Shown in pieces: positions 1 through 9,892 of a stretch of 64,000 nucleotides of DNA. The first letter of the stretch is position 1. The number at the start of each line of letters is the position of its first letter. Source of the stretch: Frigidibacter sp. SD6-1 (lineage in GTDB: Bacteria; Pseudomonadota; Alphaproteobacteria; Rhodobacterales; Rhodobacteraceae); assembly GCF_030143255.1 (NCBI RefSeq), contig NZ_JARJNR010000003.1, positions 124,001-188,000 on the forward strand. The letters run 5' to 3'. Position numbers and translations under genes: made by a program. Below the pieces are notes generated by a model. The model made no database searches. It saw only the letters and a program-made list of their open reading frames with translations, and was not told the DNA's origin.

Positions 1-416
1 AGGAAGAGGCAAAGGCCATCAAGACTGACCTCGACGCGGGCGGCGATTTCGCCGCGATCGCCAAGGAAAAGTCGCAGGATCCGGGGTCGGCTGCGAATGG
101 CGGCGATCTTGGCTGGTTCGGCCTTGGCATGATGGTGAAGCCCTTCGAGGACGCGGTTGTGGCGCTGGAAAAGGGCAAGATTTCCGACCCGGTGCAGACC
201 GACTTTGGCTGGCATATCATCAAGCTGAACGATGTGCGCGTCGCCGAGGCACCGAAGTTCGAGGATGTGAAGGCGGAACTTGAGGGCGACCTGCGCCAGG
301 CCGCCGTCGAGGCGCGGGTGAAGGAACTGACCGAGGGCGCCAATGTGGTTCGCAACAGCGAAGGGATCGATCCGACGATCCTGAAGAAGGTCGAGCTGCT
401 CGACGCGGCTGAGTAA
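1..416 (+). CDS. Peptidyl-prolyl cis-trans isomerase, parvulin type (C-terminal part)
   Basis: The gene enters from the left edge in the frame that opens at base 3 and ends with TAA at 414-416, so only the last 137 residues are visible. They contain the parvulin/rotamase core signatures [17 protein letters not shown] and [11 protein letters not shown], followed by a charged C-terminal helix. Parvulin-domain proteins of the PrsA/SurA type assist folding of exported proteins in the periplasm. Any signal peptide would lie outside the window, so location is inferred from the family. The gene sits 24 bases upstream of argJ on the same strand, a common arrangement in Rhodobacterales. The rotamase assignment is solid; the exact subfamily is not decidable from this fragment. 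Confidence 0.88.
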   Translation, partial: EEAKAIKTDLDAGGDFAAIAKEKSQDPGSAANGGDLGWFGLGMMVKPFEDAVVALEKGKISDPVQTDFGWHIIKLNDVRVAEAPKFEDVKAELEGDLRQAAVEARVKELTEGANVVRNSEGIDPTILKKVELLDAAE

Positions 417-440
417 CCGAGACGGGAAAGGGCGGGCGCC

Positions 441-1790
441 ATGGGCAAGAGTGACAGGGACTGGAAGGCCAGGGTCGAGAAACTCAAGGCCAAGGTCGCC
501 AAGCTGAAATCACGGCTGGAGGCGGCACCCGCCGCCCCCGCTGCCAAGGCGAAGGCGGCGAAACCCGTCTCGCCCTTGGCGCCGGAAAGTTTCCCCGCCC
601 TGCCCTCGATCGCCGGCGCCGAATTCGCCGCCGTCGAGGCGGGGGTGAAATACCAGGACCGCAAGGATGTGATGCTCGTCCGCCTCGCCCCCGGCACGGT
701 GATCGCGGGCGCCTTCACGAAGTCCACCACCCGGTCCGCCTGCGTGCGCGATTGCCAGGCGAAGCTCGCGCTGAAAGGCGCCTCGGGCGAGGGCGCGGCG
801 ATCATCGTCAATTCCGGCAATTCCAACGCTTTCACCGGCAAGGTGGGGGACGAGGCGATGGAGGCGGTGACCGGCGCGGTTGCAGAGGCGCTCGGCCTGC
901 CCATCACGCGCATCTATTCCTCCTCGACCGGTGTGATCGGCGAGCCTCTGCCGCACGGGAAGATCACCGCGAAGATACCCGATCTCGTGGCGCGGCTCGA
1001 TGCAGATGCGGTCGAGATGGCCGCCCGCGCGATCATGACGACCGACACGTTCCCCAAGGGCGCGGCGGCAACCGTGCAGGGCGAGGGCGGCGCGATCCAT
1101 ATTTCCGGCATCGCCAAGGGCTCGGGCATGATCGCGCCCGACATGGCGACGATGCTGGTCTATATCTTCACTGACGCGAAGATCCCGCAGGCCAGCTTGC
1201 AGAAGATGGTGTCGCGCCATGTGGGCGCCACCTTCAACTCGATCACCGTCGACAGCGACACATCGACCTCCGACACGCTTCTGGTCGCCGCCACCGGCCA
1301 AAGCCCGGCGGCCGAGGTGAAGGGCGAGGTGGCGAAAGCCTTCGAGGCGGCGCTGAAGGGCGTGATGCTGTCGCTCGCCCAGCAGGTGGTGCGCGACGGC
1401 GAAGGGGCGACCAAGTTCGTGGAAGTGCGGATCACCGGCGCGGCCACAGACGACGATGCCGCCCGCGCCGCCTTCGCCATTGCCAATTCGCCGCTCGTCA
1501 AGACTGCGGTCGCGGGCGAGGATCCGAACTGGGGCCGCATCGTCGCGGCTATCGGCAAATCCGGCGCTGCGGCCGACCGCGACCGGCTGACGATCCGCTT
1601 CGGCGATATTCTCGTGGCCGAAAAAGGCTGGCGCGCGCCCTCTTACCGGGAAGAGGATGGCGCCGCCTACATGAAACGGTCCGACCTGATCATCGCCGTC
1701 GACCTCGGCCTTGGCCGCGCGAAACGCACGGTCTGGACCTGCGACCTCACCGCCCGCTATGTCGCGATCAATGCCGATTACCGCTCCTGA
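441..1790 (+). CDS. argJ: Bifunctional ornithine acetyltransferase / N-acetylglutamate synthase
   Basis: ArgJ transfers the acetyl group from N-acetylornithine to glutamate in the cyclic arginine pathway. The protein is 449 aa. It carries the self-cleavage motif KGSGMIAPDMATML, with Thr237 as the N-terminal nucleophile of the beta chain after cleavage between Ala236 and Thr237. Other family motifs are NSGNSNAFTG (124-133), SSTGVIGE (161-168) and TTDTFPK (200-206). The first 45 or so residues are unusual: a Lys/Glu-rich helix with heptad character (about 8-28) and an Ala/Lys/Pro-rich linker precede the usual ArgJ start near SPLAPESFP. The ATG at 441 has a GGGAAAGGG-like ribosome site, which supports the long form. 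MutT follows on the same strand. Confidence 0.96.
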   Translation: MGKSDRDWKARVEKLKAKVAKLKSRLEAAPAAPAAKAKAAKPVSPLAPESFPALPSIAGAEFAAVEAGVKYQDRKDVMLVRLAPGTVIAGAFTKSTTRSACVRDCQAKLALKGASGEGAAIIVNSGNSNAFTGKVGDEAMEAVTGAVAEALGLPITRIYSSSTGVIGEPLPHGKITAKIPDLVARLDADAVEMAARAIMTTDTFPKGAAATVQGEGGAIHISGIAKGSGMIAPDMATMLVYIFTDAKIPQASLQKMVSRHVGATFNSITVDSDTSTSDTLLVAATGQSPAAEVKGEVAKAFEAALKGVMLSLAQQVVRDGEGATKFVEVRITGAATDDDAARAAFAIANSPLVKTAVAGEDPNWGRIVAAIGKSGAAADRDRLTIRFGDILVAEKGWRAPSYREEDGAAYMKRSDLIIAVDLGLGRAKRTVWTCDLTARYVAINADYRS

Positions 1791-1791
1791 T

Positions 1792-1850
1792 CTTCATCTT
1801 GGCCCAAATACCTCACGGGGGTCCGGGGGTGTGAAACCCCCGGCTCGCGG
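1792..1850 (-). repeat. Dispersed intergenic hairpin repeat, copy 1
   Basis: Read on the minus strand, a hairpin with arms CCGGGGGT/AACCCCCGG is followed by CCCCCGTGAGGTATTTGGGC and then CAAGATGAAG. The same layout (hairpin, C/G run, TATTTGNNCCA, (A/G)NATGAA) recurs at 10719-10771, 27157-27210 and 38764-38820. This copy fills the gap between argJ and mutT and ends 3 bases before the mutT ATG, so it may act as a bidirectional terminator or may simply be tolerated there. Confidence 0.7.
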
Positions 1851-1853
1851 CAG

Positions 1854-2252
1854 ATGAAGCTTCTGCTCGTCTCCGCCGTCGCGCTCATCGATGCCGACGG
1901 CCGCGTGCTTCTGGCCCAGAGGCCGCAAGGCAAGTCGCTTGCGGGCCTGTGGGAATTTCCCGGCGGCAAGGTCGAACCGGGCGAGACGCCCGAGGCCTGC
2001 CTCATTCGCGAGCTGAAGGAGGAGCTGGGCATCGACACCTGGAAAAGCTGCCTCGCGCCCCTGACGTTCGCGAGCCACAGTTACGAGGATTTCCACCTTC
2101 TGATGCCCTTGTTCGCCTGCCGCCGCTGGCAGGGCACCCCGCAACCGCATGAGGGCCAGCGCCTTGCTTGGGTGCGTGCGAAGGATCTGAAGGACTATCC
2201 GATGCCGCCCGCCGACCTGCCGCTGATCCCGATCCTGCGCGACTGGCTCTGA
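1854..2252 (+). CDS. mutT: MutT-type Nudix hydrolase (8-oxo-dGTP diphosphatase)
   Basis: This 132-aa protein is the normal size for MutT, which removes oxidised dGTP from the nucleotide pool and prevents A:T to C:G transversions. A complete Nudix box is visible: Gly38, Glu44, then REL-KEELGI at 52-60. The upstream segment [14 protein letters not shown] is the canonical MutT form. The argJ-mutT neighbourhood is typical of Rhodobacterales. The start at 1854 directly abuts an intergenic repeat, and only a weak GCGGC-type ribosome site precedes it, so translation may be modest or partly coupled to argJ. Specificity for 8-oxo-dGTP is inferred from similarity to MutT rather than proven by a motif. 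Confidence 0.9.
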   Translation: MKLLLVSAVALIDADGRVLLAQRPQGKSLAGLWEFPGGKVEPGETPEACLIRELKEELGIDTWKSCLAPLTFASHSYEDFHLLMPLFACRRWQGTPQPHEGQRLAWVRAKDLKDYPMPPADLPLIPILRDWL

Positions 2253-2414
2253 GGTCTGCGGCTGATACCACTCAGGGTAGAATCTTTTTCGATTCCCGCC
2301 ACAATTCACACTTGCAAAGCGAAGAATTTGTGTCAGCCTGATCTCAGGTTCGTTAACTGGCAGGCAAGCATGGCGGACTTACACTCTCGGCAGCCCACAA
2401 CAGGGGAATCAGGG

Positions 2415-2552
2415 ATGCTGCGCACCATCACTCTCGGCAGCTGCGTGCAGGTACAGGGCACGTTCGAGCGGCAGCTGGATAACGGCAAGATCCTTGTCCG
2501 GGTGGGCGACCGCCTGTTCGAAGGATTTCCCGTCCAGAAGAAAGCCGCCTGA
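2415..2552 (+). CDS. Conserved small protein of unknown function (45 aa)
   Basis: I choose the ATG at 2415 because AGGGGAATCAGGG lies just upstream and the protein (MLRTITLGSCVQVQGTFERQ onward) is compact from there. The frame could open 29 codons earlier, but that extension looks non-coding. The product has no signal peptide or membrane segment; it alternates hydrophobic and charged residues like a small beta-barrel (Val-Gln-Val-Gln-Gly, Ile-Leu-Val-Arg-Val-Gly). I do not recognise a named family and give no function. It stands alone between mutT and infB and ends at a strong terminator. Confidence 0.6.
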   Translation: MLRTITLGSCVQVQGTFERQLDNGKILVRVGDRLFEGFPVQKKAA

Positions 2553-2583
2553 CGACAACAGGCCAACTGCACTGGAAGAAATG

Positions 2584-2609
2584 AAATGGGGGCGTTTCCG
2601 CCCCCATTT
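2584..2609. terminator. Bidirectional rho-independent terminator
   Basis: The arms AAATGGGGGCG (2584-2594) and CGCCCCCATTT (2599-2609) are perfect complements around a 4-base loop. T-runs lie on both sides, so it can stop transcription from the plus-strand 45-aa gene and, in the other direction, from the infB operon whose stop codon is only a few bases away. Confidence 0.88.
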
Positions 2610-2612
2610 TCG

Positions 2613-5198
2613 TCAGTTCAGTTTCCGCTCGATCTCTTCGCGCTCGAAGATCTCGATCACATCGTTCGGACGGATATCGTCATAGGCCTCGAAGGCCATG
2701 CCGCATTCCTGACCGGACTGCACTTCCTTCACTTCGTCCTTGAATCTCTTGAGGGTTTTCAAGGTTCCCTCGTGGATCACGACGTTGTCGCGCAGCAGGC
2801 GCACGCCCGCCGAGCGGCGCGCGACGCCCTCGGTGACAAGGCAGCCCGCGACCTTGCCGACGCCCGACACCTTGAAGACCTCGAGGATCTTGGCATAGCC
2901 GATGAAATTCTCGCGCACCTCGGCCTTGAGAAGGCCGGAAGCGGCGGCTTTGATATCGTCGACCAGATCGTAGATGATCGAGTAATAGCGGATCTCGACG
3001 CCTTTCTGGTTGGCGGCATTGCGCGCGGGCGCGTTGGCGCGGACGTTGAAGCCGATGACCGGCGCGTTCGAGGCTTCGGCCAGGCCGATGTCCGATTCGG
3101 TGATCGCGCCCACGCCATAATGCAGGACACGGACCCGGACTTCGTCGTTGCCGATTTTTTCCATAGCCTGAACAATCGCCTCGGCAGAACCCTGCACGTC
3201 GGCCTTAACCACCACCGGCAGTTCGGCGACATTCTGGTCGGCCTTGGCCTTGGCCATCAGCTGTTCCAGCGTGGTCGCCGCACCGGCTGCGGCGCGCTTG
3301 TCCTTTGCCGCCTTCTCGCGGTAGGTGGCGATTTCGCGGGCCTGTGCCTCGGTCTCGACGACGTTCAGGACGTCGCCCGCCTCGGGCGTGCCGTTGAGGC
3401 CCAGCACCTCGACCGGAACCGAGGGACCGGCTTCCTTCACCCGGTCGCCCTTGTCGTTGATGAGCGCGCGGACCTTGCCCCATTGTTCACCGACAACGAA
3501 GATATCGCCCTGCTTCAGCGTGCCGTGCTGAACGAGCACGGTCGCCACCGGGCCACGGCCGACATCGAGCTTGGCTTCGATCACCGCGCCCTGCGCCGCG
3601 CGGCCCGGGTTGGCCTTGAGTTCAAGGATCTCGGCCTGCAGCGCGATGGCTTCAAGCAGGCTGTCGAGCCCCTTGCCGGTCTTGGCCGAAACCTCGACAT
3701 CCTGCACATCGCCCGACAGGGCCTCGACCACCACTTCGTGCTGCAGAAGGTCGGTCCGGACTTTCTGCGGGTTCGCGTCGGGCTTGTCGCATTTGTTGAT
3801 GGCGACGATCATCGGCACCTTGGCAGCCTTGGCGTGATTGATCGCCTCGACCGTCTGCGGCATGACGGCATCGTCGGCGGCCACGACCAGAACCACGATA
3901 TCGGTCACCTGCGCGCCACGGGCCCGCATCGAGGTGAAGGCGGCGTGGCCGGGCGTATCGAGGAAGGTCAGGATCGCGCCGGAATCGGTCTTCACCTGAT
4001 AGGCGCCGATATGCTGGGTGATGCCGCCCGCCTCGCCCGACACGACATTCGCATGGCGGATCGCGTCGAGAAGCGAGGTCTTGCCGTGGTCGACATGGCC
4101 CATGATCGTGATGATCGGCGGGCGGGACTCGAGGTCTTCGACCTTGTCCTCGACGGTGTCGATGACCTGCTCCACGTCGGCGTCGGAAACGCGGACGGCG
4201 CGGTGGCCAAACTCCTCGATCACCAGTTCCGCCGTGTCGGCGTCGATCGCCTGGTTCATCGTCACCATCATGCCCATCTTCATGAGCGACTTCACGACAT
4301 CGGCCGCCCGTTCGGCCATGCGGTTGGCCAGTTCCGAGACGACGATCGTTTCGGGGAGCTGCACGTCGCGCGACTGCTTTTCGGCCTTGTGGCCGAAGCC
4401 CATCGCCTTCTGCCGGGCCTTTTCCTGCTTGCGCTTCATCGCGGCGAGCGAGCGCTGGCGGCCGCCTTCGCCGTTCATCGCCTCTGACAGGGACAGCTTG
4501 CCGGTGCGGCGGCCTTCGTCGCCGCGGGCAGCCTTGCCGCGCGCATCGCCACCGCCGCGCTCGTCGCGCTCGCGGTCGGTCTTGCGCGGACCCGTGGTCG
4601 CGACGCCCTTGGTCGCAGCGCGCGACGCGGCGGCCTCGGCGGCGGCCGGATCGGCCGGGGCGGCCCCTGCGGCGGCAGGCTTTGTGGCAGGCGCGGGCTT
4701 CGCCCGGCTGGCGGGCCTGGTGCCCAGCACTTCCTGACGGCGGGCCTCGCGCTGCTCGGCCGCCTCGCGGGCGGCTTCCTTGGCGCGACGCTCGTCTTCC
4801 TCGGCCTTCTGGCGCAGAAGATCCTGATGCTCGCGCTCGGCGCGTTCCTTTTCCTCAAGCTCGGCGCGGCGACGCTCGCGGTCTTCCTCGCGCGCGCGCT
4901 CCTCGGCCTCGCGGCGGGCGGCGTCTTCGGCGGCCTGGGCCTTGTGGACCTGCAGCGCCTTCAGGCGGCGTTCCATCTCGGCATCGGAAATGCCTGCGGG
5001 ACGGCGCGAGGGATCGCCGCCAAGCGACGCGCCACCGCCAGCGGCAGCAGGACCCGCGCCGGGCTTCGTCACGACGATCTTCTTCTTCTTCGTCTCGACG
5101 ATGACAGCCTTCGTCCGCCCGTGGCTGAAGCTTTGCTTCACCTGTCCGGGGCGGGCGCCGCCGAGGCCCAAGGGTTTCTTGCTGTCCGTATCGCTCAT
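2613..5198 (-). CDS. infB: Translation initiation factor IF-2
   Basis: IF-2 is the GTPase that places initiator tRNA on the 30S subunit and promotes subunit joining. The 861-aa protein has a short conserved N-terminal element, then a long charged Lys/Glu/Arg/Ala coiled region (about 75-270), the IF2_N region (about 280-350), and the G domain with GHVDHGKT (367-374), DTPGH (414-418) and NKCD (468-471). Domains II-IV follow to the C-terminus. Length and order fit alphaproteobacterial IF-2. It is the last gene of rimP-nusA-ylxR-infB, 7 bases after ylxR, and ends at a strong terminator. Confidence 0.98.
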   Translation of the reverse strand: MSDTDSKKPLGLGGARPGQVKQSFSHGRTKAVIVETKKKKIVVTKPGAGPAAAGGGASLGGDPSRRPAGISDAEMERRLKALQVHKAQAAEDAARREAEERAREEDRERRRAELEEKERAEREHQDLLRQKAEEDERRAKEAAREAAEQREARRQEVLGTRPASRAKPAPATKPAAAGAAPADPAAAEAAASRAATKGVATTGPRKTDRERDERGGGDARGKAARGDEGRRTGKLSLSEAMNGEGGRQRSLAAMKRKQEKARQKAMGFGHKAEKQSRDVQLPETIVVSELANRMAERAADVVKSLMKMGMMVTMNQAIDADTAELVIEEFGHRAVRVSDADVEQVIDTVEDKVEDLESRPPIITIMGHVDHGKTSLLDAIRHANVVSGEAGGITQHIGAYQVKTDSGAILTFLDTPGHAAFTSMRARGAQVTDIVVLVVAADDAVMPQTVEAINHAKAAKVPMIVAINKCDKPDANPQKVRTDLLQHEVVVEALSGDVQDVEVSAKTGKGLDSLLEAIALQAEILELKANPGRAAQGAVIEAKLDVGRGPVATVLVQHGTLKQGDIFVVGEQWGKVRALINDKGDRVKEAGPSVPVEVLGLNGTPEAGDVLNVVETEAQAREIATYREKAAKDKRAAAGAATTLEQLMAKAKADQNVAELPVVVKADVQGSAEAIVQAMEKIGNDEVRVRVLHYGVGAITESDIGLAEASNAPVIGFNVRANAPARNAANQKGVEIRYYSIIYDLVDDIKAAASGLLKAEVRENFIGYAKILEVFKVSGVGKVAGCLVTEGVARRSAGVRLLRDNVVIHEGTLKTLKRFKDEVKEVQSGQECGMAFEAYDDIRPNDVIEIFEREEIERKLN

Positions 5199-5205
5199 GC
5201 CGGTC

Positions 5206-5823
5206 TCAGTTCTTTCCCGGCGGATCGTCCGCCGTGCTTTGCCGCAAGCCGTTTAGTTTCGCGGCTTCCTCTACAACACGCTTGGCCAAACCACCAGCGC
5301 CAAGCGCCGCGTGAATGACCGAATCCCGCCCGAAAGCCTGCCCAAGTTCATTGGACGTAAGGCATCCGAACCATCTGCCCCCCTCGGGCGTCCAGAGCTT
5401 GCCCTTGCCGCGCTCCGACCCGTCGGAGGCCTGCAGGAGCACGCGCGCGCGCCCTTCGGCCAGCCAGTCCTTGACCTTCTCGAAGCCGCAGACCGCCTTT
5501 GCCGCCTTGCGGTCGAGCGAGATAAGCTCGACCACCCGTTTCGCGAGCCCGGCCTCGACAAGGTCGGCGAGCCCTTCGGGCACTTTCGCGGGCGCCTTCG
5601 CGCCCCGGGCGAAGAGGCCCTTCTGCCCCGCCTTGTCGATCGCGGCGCGCGAGGCCGTCACCCAGACACCGCGCCCGGGCAGCTTGCCCGCGAGGTCCGG
5701 CGTGACGATCCCGTCCGGCGACAGGACGAAGCGGACGAGGCCAGCCTTCGGCTGCACCTCGCCGGTCACGACGCAGCGCCGTTCGGGGTCTTCCCGCAAT
5801 TTCTCGGCGCCGCCGCGTGTCAT
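5206..5823 (-). CDS. ylxR: YlxR-family RNA-binding protein with L7Ae-like C-terminal domain
   Basis: The 205-aa protein starts with the YlxR (DUF448) fold: ERRCVVTGE near residue 15 and the signature LPGRGVWV near residue 48. The second half (about 95-190) resembles the L7Ae/L30e RNA-binding fold that alphaproteobacteria commonly fuse to YlxR. Its ATG overlaps the nusA stop codon (ATGA), implying translational coupling, and infB follows. The family is nucleic-acid binding and linked to transcription-translation coupling; in some bacteria it affects RNase P. The precise role here is unknown. Confidence 0.9.
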   Translation of the reverse strand: MTRGGAEKLREDPERRCVVTGEVQPKAGLVRFVLSPDGIVTPDLAGKLPGRGVWVTASRAAIDKAGQKGLFARGAKAPAKVPEGLADLVEAGLAKRVVELISLDRKAAKAVCGFEKVKDWLAEGRARVLLQASDGSERGKGKLWTPEGGRWFGCLTSNELGQAFGRDSVIHAALGAGGLAKRVVEEAAKLNGLRQSTADDPPGKN

Positions 5824-7433
5824 CAGGCCTCGGCTTCCTCTTCGGTCTCTTCCTCGCCGTCCGCGCTTTCCAGTTCGGCCGGATCGACCCAGCCCAGCTG
5901 GATGCGCGCGGTCATCACGAGGGTCTGCGCCTCTTCGAGCGAGACATCGAACTTCTCCAGAAGCCCTTCGTCCTTCACCCGCTCGCCGTTCACGGTGGTC
6001 CAGCCGCCCGCCAGTTCCCAGTCGGCACAGGTCGCGAAATCCTCGAGCGTCTTGATCCCGTCCTTGGCGAGCGCCTCGACCATCTGGGGTGTCAGGCCCT
6101 CGAATTCAACCAGGCTGTCCTCGACGCCGAGGGCGCGGGCATTTTCCAGCGCGGCCTTGTTCTGCGCCTCGATGAAGTCGCGGGCGCGGGCCTGAAGCTC
6201 TTCCGCCGTGCCTTCGTCGACCCCTTCGATCGACAGAAGTTCGTCCATGTCGACATAAGCCACTTCCTCAAGGCTGGTGAAGCCTTCGGACACCAGAAGC
6301 TGGGCGAAGAATTCGTCGAGGTCGAGGCTGTCCATGAAGAGCTTGGTGCGCTCGGCGAATTCGGCCTGGCGGCGTTCGCTTTCTTCCTGCTCGGTCATGA
6401 TGTCGATGTCGAGGCCGGTGAGCTGCGAGGCGAGGCGCACGTTCTGGCCACGGCGGCCGATGGCGAGCGAAAGCTGGCCGTCGGGGACCACGACCTCGAT
6501 CTTGCCGCCTTCCTCGTCGATCACGACCTTGGACACTTCGGCCGGCTGCAGCGCGTTGACGAGGAAGGTCGCCTGATCCTCGTTCCACGGAATGATGTCG
6601 ATCTTTTCGCCCTGAAGCTCGTTCACCACCGCCTGAACGCGGCTGCCGCGCATGCCGACGCAGGCGCCCACGGGGTCGATCGAATTGTCATAGGAAATGA
6701 CGCCGATCTTGGCGCGGGACCCCGGATCGCGGGCGACGGCCTTGATCTCGATGATGCCGTCGTAGATTTCCGGCACTTCCATCTTGAAGAGTTCCGCCAT
6801 GAATTGCGGGTCGGTGCGGGACAGGAAGACCTGCGGGCCACGGGCCTCGCGGCGGACATCCTTGATATAGGCGCGGATCCGGTCGTTCGGGCGATAGCTT
6901 TCGCGGCCGATCTTTTCGGTGCGGCGCAGGATGGCTTCGCCCCGGCCGACATCGACGATGATATTGCCGTATTCCTCGCGCTTGACGACGCCGTTGATGA
7001 TCGTGCCCTTGCGGTCCTTGAATTCCTCGAACTGGCGGTCACGTTCCGCTTCGCGGACCTTCTGCAGGATGACCTGCTTGGCCGACTGCGCCGCGATACG
7101 GCCAAGATCGACGGGGGGCACCTCATCGACGATCGTGTCGCCGACGGCAGGATTGTCGAGATATTGTTTGGCCTGCGCCACGGTCAGCTGGGCCTGGTAA
7201 TTCTCGACCGCATCATCCTCGACCACGGTGCGCACGCGGGTGAAGCTGGCGCGGCCGGTCTTGCGGTCGATCGCCACGCGGATATCCATTTCCGAGCCGT
7301 AGCGGGACTTCGCCGCGCGGGCGAGGCTTTCCTCCATCGCCTGGATCACCAGATCCGGGTCGATCATCTTTTCGCGCGCAACCGCTTCAGCGGTCTGCAG
7401 AAGCTCCAGCTGGTTGGCTGAGGTGATGGCCAT
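5823..7433 (-). CDS. nusA: Transcription termination/antitermination factor NusA
   Basis: NusA binds RNA polymerase and modulates pausing, intrinsic termination and antitermination. The 536-aa protein shows the N-terminal polymerase-binding domain (1-130), an S1 domain ([19 protein letters not shown], about 140-200), two KH domains (including [13 protein letters not shown] near residue 330) and C-terminal helix-hairpin-helix repeats ending in an acidic tail. rimP ends at the base next to its ATG, and ylxR overlaps its stop. Because NusA promotes termination, the hairpin terminator in the operon leader (8016-8043) suggests autoregulation. Confidence 0.98.
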   Translation of the reverse strand: MAITSANQLELLQTAEAVAREKMIDPDLVIQAMEESLARAAKSRYGSEMDIRVAIDRKTGRASFTRVRTVVEDDAVENYQAQLTVAQAKQYLDNPAVGDTIVDEVPPVDLGRIAAQSAKQVILQKVREAERDRQFEEFKDRKGTIINGVVKREEYGNIIVDVGRGEAILRRTEKIGRESYRPNDRIRAYIKDVRREARGPQVFLSRTDPQFMAELFKMEVPEIYDGIIEIKAVARDPGSRAKIGVISYDNSIDPVGACVGMRGSRVQAVVNELQGEKIDIIPWNEDQATFLVNALQPAEVSKVVIDEEGGKIEVVVPDGQLSLAIGRRGQNVRLASQLTGLDIDIMTEQEESERRQAEFAERTKLFMDSLDLDEFFAQLLVSEGFTSLEEVAYVDMDELLSIEGVDEGTAEELQARARDFIEAQNKAALENARALGVEDSLVEFEGLTPQMVEALAKDGIKTLEDFATCADWELAGGWTTVNGERVKDEGLLEKFDVSLEEAQTLVMTARIQLGWVDPAELESADGEEETEEEAEA

Positions 7434-8003
7434 TCACTCCTCCTCGGAAGTATGTTCTTCGATATGGTCGAACTGGGCTTCGTCCACCTGTTCGGTGGCC
7501 TTCTTCTGCCGCAGCATTTCGGTGATCAATTCGTCGGTCAGGACGAGTTTCGCATCGGCGAGCCAGTCGAACTGGAGCCCGATCGTGCCTTCCTCGATCT
7601 CGATCAGCACCTCGTCGCCCTCGGTGCCGCGCAGCATGCCCTTGAAGCGCTTGCGCCCGTCGATCATCTCGGATGTCTCGATCCGCGCCTCGTACCCGGC
7701 CCAGAGGTCGAAATCCTTCAGCCGGGTCAGCGGCCGGTCGATCCCGGGCGAGGAGACTTCGAGCGTATAGGCATCCTCGATCGGGTCCTCGACATCGAGA
7801 ACGGCAGAGACAGCGGTGGAAATCTTGCCGCAATCATCGACGTCGATCCCGCCCGCGGGACGGTCGGCCATGATCTGCAGGGTCTTGGTGTTGCCGCCCA
7901 TCAGACGTATGCGCACCAGCTCGTACCCCAGCCCTTCGATGACGGGGGTGACGATCTCGGCCAGGCGCCGGTCGATGGCGGTTTTCGCGATGAGGTCGGT
8001 CAT
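7434..8003 (-). CDS. rimP: Ribosome maturation factor RimP
   Basis: RimP assists 30S subunit assembly. The ATG at 8003, with GGAAG seven bases upstream, gives 189 aa, close to the family norm. The frame could be extended 54 codons upstream, but that extension would run through the leader terminator and look non-protein. RimP motifs visible include GYELVRIRL, a VDDCGKIS segment and [12 protein letters not shown]. The acidic C-terminal tail (about 160-189) is common in alphaproteobacteria. It is the first gene of the rimP-nusA-ylxR-infB operon. Confidence 0.96.
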   Translation of the reverse strand: MTDLIAKTAIDRRLAEIVTPVIEGLGYELVRIRLMGGNTKTLQIMADRPAGGIDVDDCGKISTAVSAVLDVEDPIEDAYTLEVSSPGIDRPLTRLKDFDLWAGYEARIETSEMIDGRKRFKGMLRGTEGDEVLIEIEEGTIGLQFDWLADAKLVLTDELITEMLRQKKATEQVDEAQFDHIEEHTSEEE

Positions 8004-8015
8004 CGGGTAGCTTCC

Positions 8016-8043
8016 AAAACAAAAAGCGGGCCAGAGGGCCCGC
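8016..8043 (-). terminator. Intrinsic terminator in the rimP leader (candidate attenuator)
   Basis: On the minus strand a 7-bp GC stem (GCGGGCC/GGCCCGC, 4-base loop) is followed immediately by TTTTTGTTTT and then by the rimP ribosome site GGAAG. A second hairpin (GCTGCG/CGCAGC, 8059-8081) lies upstream in the same leader. It lies downstream of the predicted promoter, so it can attenuate the rimP operon. It may also terminate read-through from the gene at 8143-8850. Confidence 0.8.
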
Positions 8044-8097
8044 CGCACTTTCCGGTGGGCTGCGAGTTTGGACCCCGCAGCGCCTCTGTTGAGTGGC

Positions 8098-8126
8098 GAT
8101 ATAGGGGAAAGGACCCGAGTCTGCAA
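8098..8126 (-). promoter_or_regulatory. Predicted sigma-70 promoter of the rimP-nusA-ylxR-infB operon
   Basis: On the minus strand TTGCAG (8126-8121) is separated by exactly 17 bases from TATATC (8103-8098). A start near 8091 gives a leader of about 88 bases that contains the hairpin at 8059-8081 and the terminator at 8016-8043. Confidence 0.65.
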
Positions 8127-8142
8127 GGAGTGAATCTGCGGA

Positions 8143-8850
8143 TCAGAGATCGGCAGGCTCGACATATAGCTTGCGGGTGGGACGCGACTCCAAGAATACC
8201 TCGTCGCTGGGCCGCAGGGCTAGCAGCGCAGGTCGGCTGTCTTCTCGCGGGTGGTCCTCAACCAAGTGACGGTTGACCTCATCGAAGGTAAACGGCGCCT
8301 TCAGACCCGCTTGCTCGGCGGCATCGCACCAGAACCCCTCCGTTACGACACGATAACGCGCGCTTCTCCCATCAAGATTCCGTTCCTCGTCAGATATCAG
8401 GACGGTTCCTTCAGCGGCGCTGTTCGCCTTCACCCGCTTCAACCCGTATCTGGCGATCTTTTGTTGATCTTCAAAGGCGGTATCAGGAAACCCTGTCAAA
8501 GGCGCAACAAATTCGCCCGACGGCAGCTTGATCTCCAGGGCTGCCAATCCTTGCCGTCCGAGAGCCAGCGCCCTGGCTTCTTCACCGTCACCGGCATCAA
8601 AGCGATAGAGCAGGCAGAAATCCCGATCGGTTAGATTATCGAGTGAGATATTCAGCCGGTAGCGCGTAAAGGAATCGTCTTCACGCGTTGCAGGTTGGAC
8701 AGACACTATTCGAAGTGAAAGGCGTTCTGGCTCCGGCGTATCCGGTTGCACGGTGCAGGTAGGCGCGCCACCCGCGAGCAAGAGCAACAGGCACATTCGT
8801 GCGATGCGCACATCTGTTCTGGACGGCTGGGATCGATGCGAATCCGTCAC
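8143..8850 (-). CDS. Hypothetical secreted protein, lower GC than neighbours
   Basis: I do not recognise this 235-aa protein. It has a GTG start at 8850 with GAAAGGGG upstream; an ATG at 8796 (residue 19) is an alternative that would place [14 protein letters not shown] at the very N-terminus. A short hydrophobic segment followed by Cys suggests an exported protein, possibly a lipoprotein, although the lipobox is poor. The body has beta-strand-like alternation ([34 protein letters not shown]). Base composition is visibly lower in GC than the flanking genes, which hints at later acquisition. The stop lies 17 bases upstream of the rimP -35 element. Confidence 0.6.
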   Translation of the reverse strand: MTDSHRSQPSRTDVRIARMCLLLLLAGGAPTCTVQPDTPEPERLSLRIVSVQPATREDDSFTRYRLNISLDNLTDRDFCLLYRFDAGDGEEARALALGRQGLAALEIKLPSGEFVAPLTGFPDTAFEDQQKIARYGLKRVKANSAAEGTVLISDEERNLDGRSARYRVVTEGFWCDAAEQAGLKAPFTFDEVNRHLVEDHPREDSRPALLALRPSDEVFLESRPTRKLYVEPADL

Positions 8851-8868
8851 GGCCGCGCCCCTTTCACG

Positions 8869-9843
8869 CTACCGCAACCCATCCATCACTCGCACCAGTT
8901 CTGCGCTGATGCCGGTTTCCGACAGGGCGTGACCGGCGGCGGGGATCAGGCGGAGGTCGGCCTTTTTCCAGCCTTGGGATAGTTGGAAGGCCGAGAGCGG
9001 CGGGCAGATCATGTCGTGGCGGCCTTGCACGATGATTGCGGGGATATGCTCGATCCGGGCGCGGTCGCGCAGGATCTGGCCGTCTTCCTCCAGAAAGCCC
9101 TTGTTGAGGAAATAGTGATTCTCGAGCCGCGCGAAGGCACGGGCATAATCGGGCGGGGCCTCGCCGGTCTGGCCATCGCTTTCGATCGAGGCGAGCGCGT
9201 TTTCCCAGCCGACCCAGGCACGGGAAAAGCGCGTCTCCTCGACGAAGTCGCCGGAGAAAAGACGCCGGTGATAGGCGGCGATTAGGTCGCCCTGCTCCTC
9301 GTCCGGGATCATCCCGGAAAAGCGCTGCCAGAGGTCGGGCCAGAAGGCGCCCGCGCCGCCGCCATAGAACCAGTCAAGCTCGCGCTGCATCATCAGGAAG
9401 ACGCCGCGCAGGATCAGGTGGCTGACCCGGTCCGGGTGTGTCTCGGCATAGAGAAGGGCGAGTGTCGCGCCCCAGCTGCCGCCGAAGACCGCCCATCTAT
9501 CGATGCCAAGGTCGGTGCGGATGCGCTCGATATCGGCGACGAGGTCCCAGGTCGTGTTCGCTTCGACCGAGGCATGGGGGCGGGAGCGCCCGCAGCCGCG
9601 CTGGTCGAAAAGCACGATCCGGTAATGGGCCGGGTCGAAATAGCGCCGCATTGCGGGCGAGGTGCCGCCGCCCGGGCCGCCATGCAGCACCACGACCGGC
9701 TGGCCCTCGGGATGGCCGCATTGTTCGACATAGATCTCATGTCCGCCCGGCACGGCGATCATCCGCCGGTCGAACGGCTCGATCTGGGGGTAAAGCGTCA
9801 GCCCCCCCAGCCCTGCGCGTTTTTGCCCTGCGGTGCGATCCAT
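8869..9843 (-). CDS. pip: Proline iminopeptidase (alpha/beta hydrolase, S33 family)
   Basis: The enzyme releases N-terminal proline from peptides in the cytoplasm. The ATG at 9843 gives 324 aa, the usual length; the frame is open for 49 further codons upstream but those look non-coding. Visible features are the oxyanion segment HGGPGGG (54-60), FDQRGCGRS (79-87), the nucleophile elbow GGSWG with Ser123, the acid-bearing loop QGRHDMICP and the catalytic His in AAGHALSE near the C-terminus. It is transcribed divergently from ubiG across a 49-base gap. Confidence 0.95.
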   Translation of the reverse strand: MDRTAGQKRAGLGGLTLYPQIEPFDRRMIAVPGGHEIYVEQCGHPEGQPVVVLHGGPGGGTSPAMRRYFDPAHYRIVLFDQRGCGRSRPHASVEANTTWDLVADIERIRTDLGIDRWAVFGGSWGATLALLYAETHPDRVSHLILRGVFLMMQRELDWFYGGGAGAFWPDLWQRFSGMIPDEEQGDLIAAYHRRLFSGDFVEETRFSRAWVGWENALASIESDGQTGEAPPDYARAFARLENHYFLNKGFLEEDGQILRDRARIEHIPAIIVQGRHDMICPPLSAFQLSQGWKKADLRLIPAAGHALSETGISAELVRVMDGLR

Positions 9844-9892
9844 GATTGGACTATATAAGCCTTCGAAGTGCCCCGCCACCCGGAGAAGACCG

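Noticed and set aside
2586-4487. 633-codon plus-strand open frame opposite infB
   Set aside because: It is a mirror frame of infB, rich in Asp/Leu/His/Arg as expected from the reverse of a GC-rich gene, with no known motif. The same applies to 5817-7421 opposite nusA.
9829-9857. Sigma-70 promoter for ubiG using TATATA in the pip-ubiG gap
   Set aside because: No acceptable -35 element lies at 16-18 bases from the TATATA; the nearest TTGCCC is 23 bases away.
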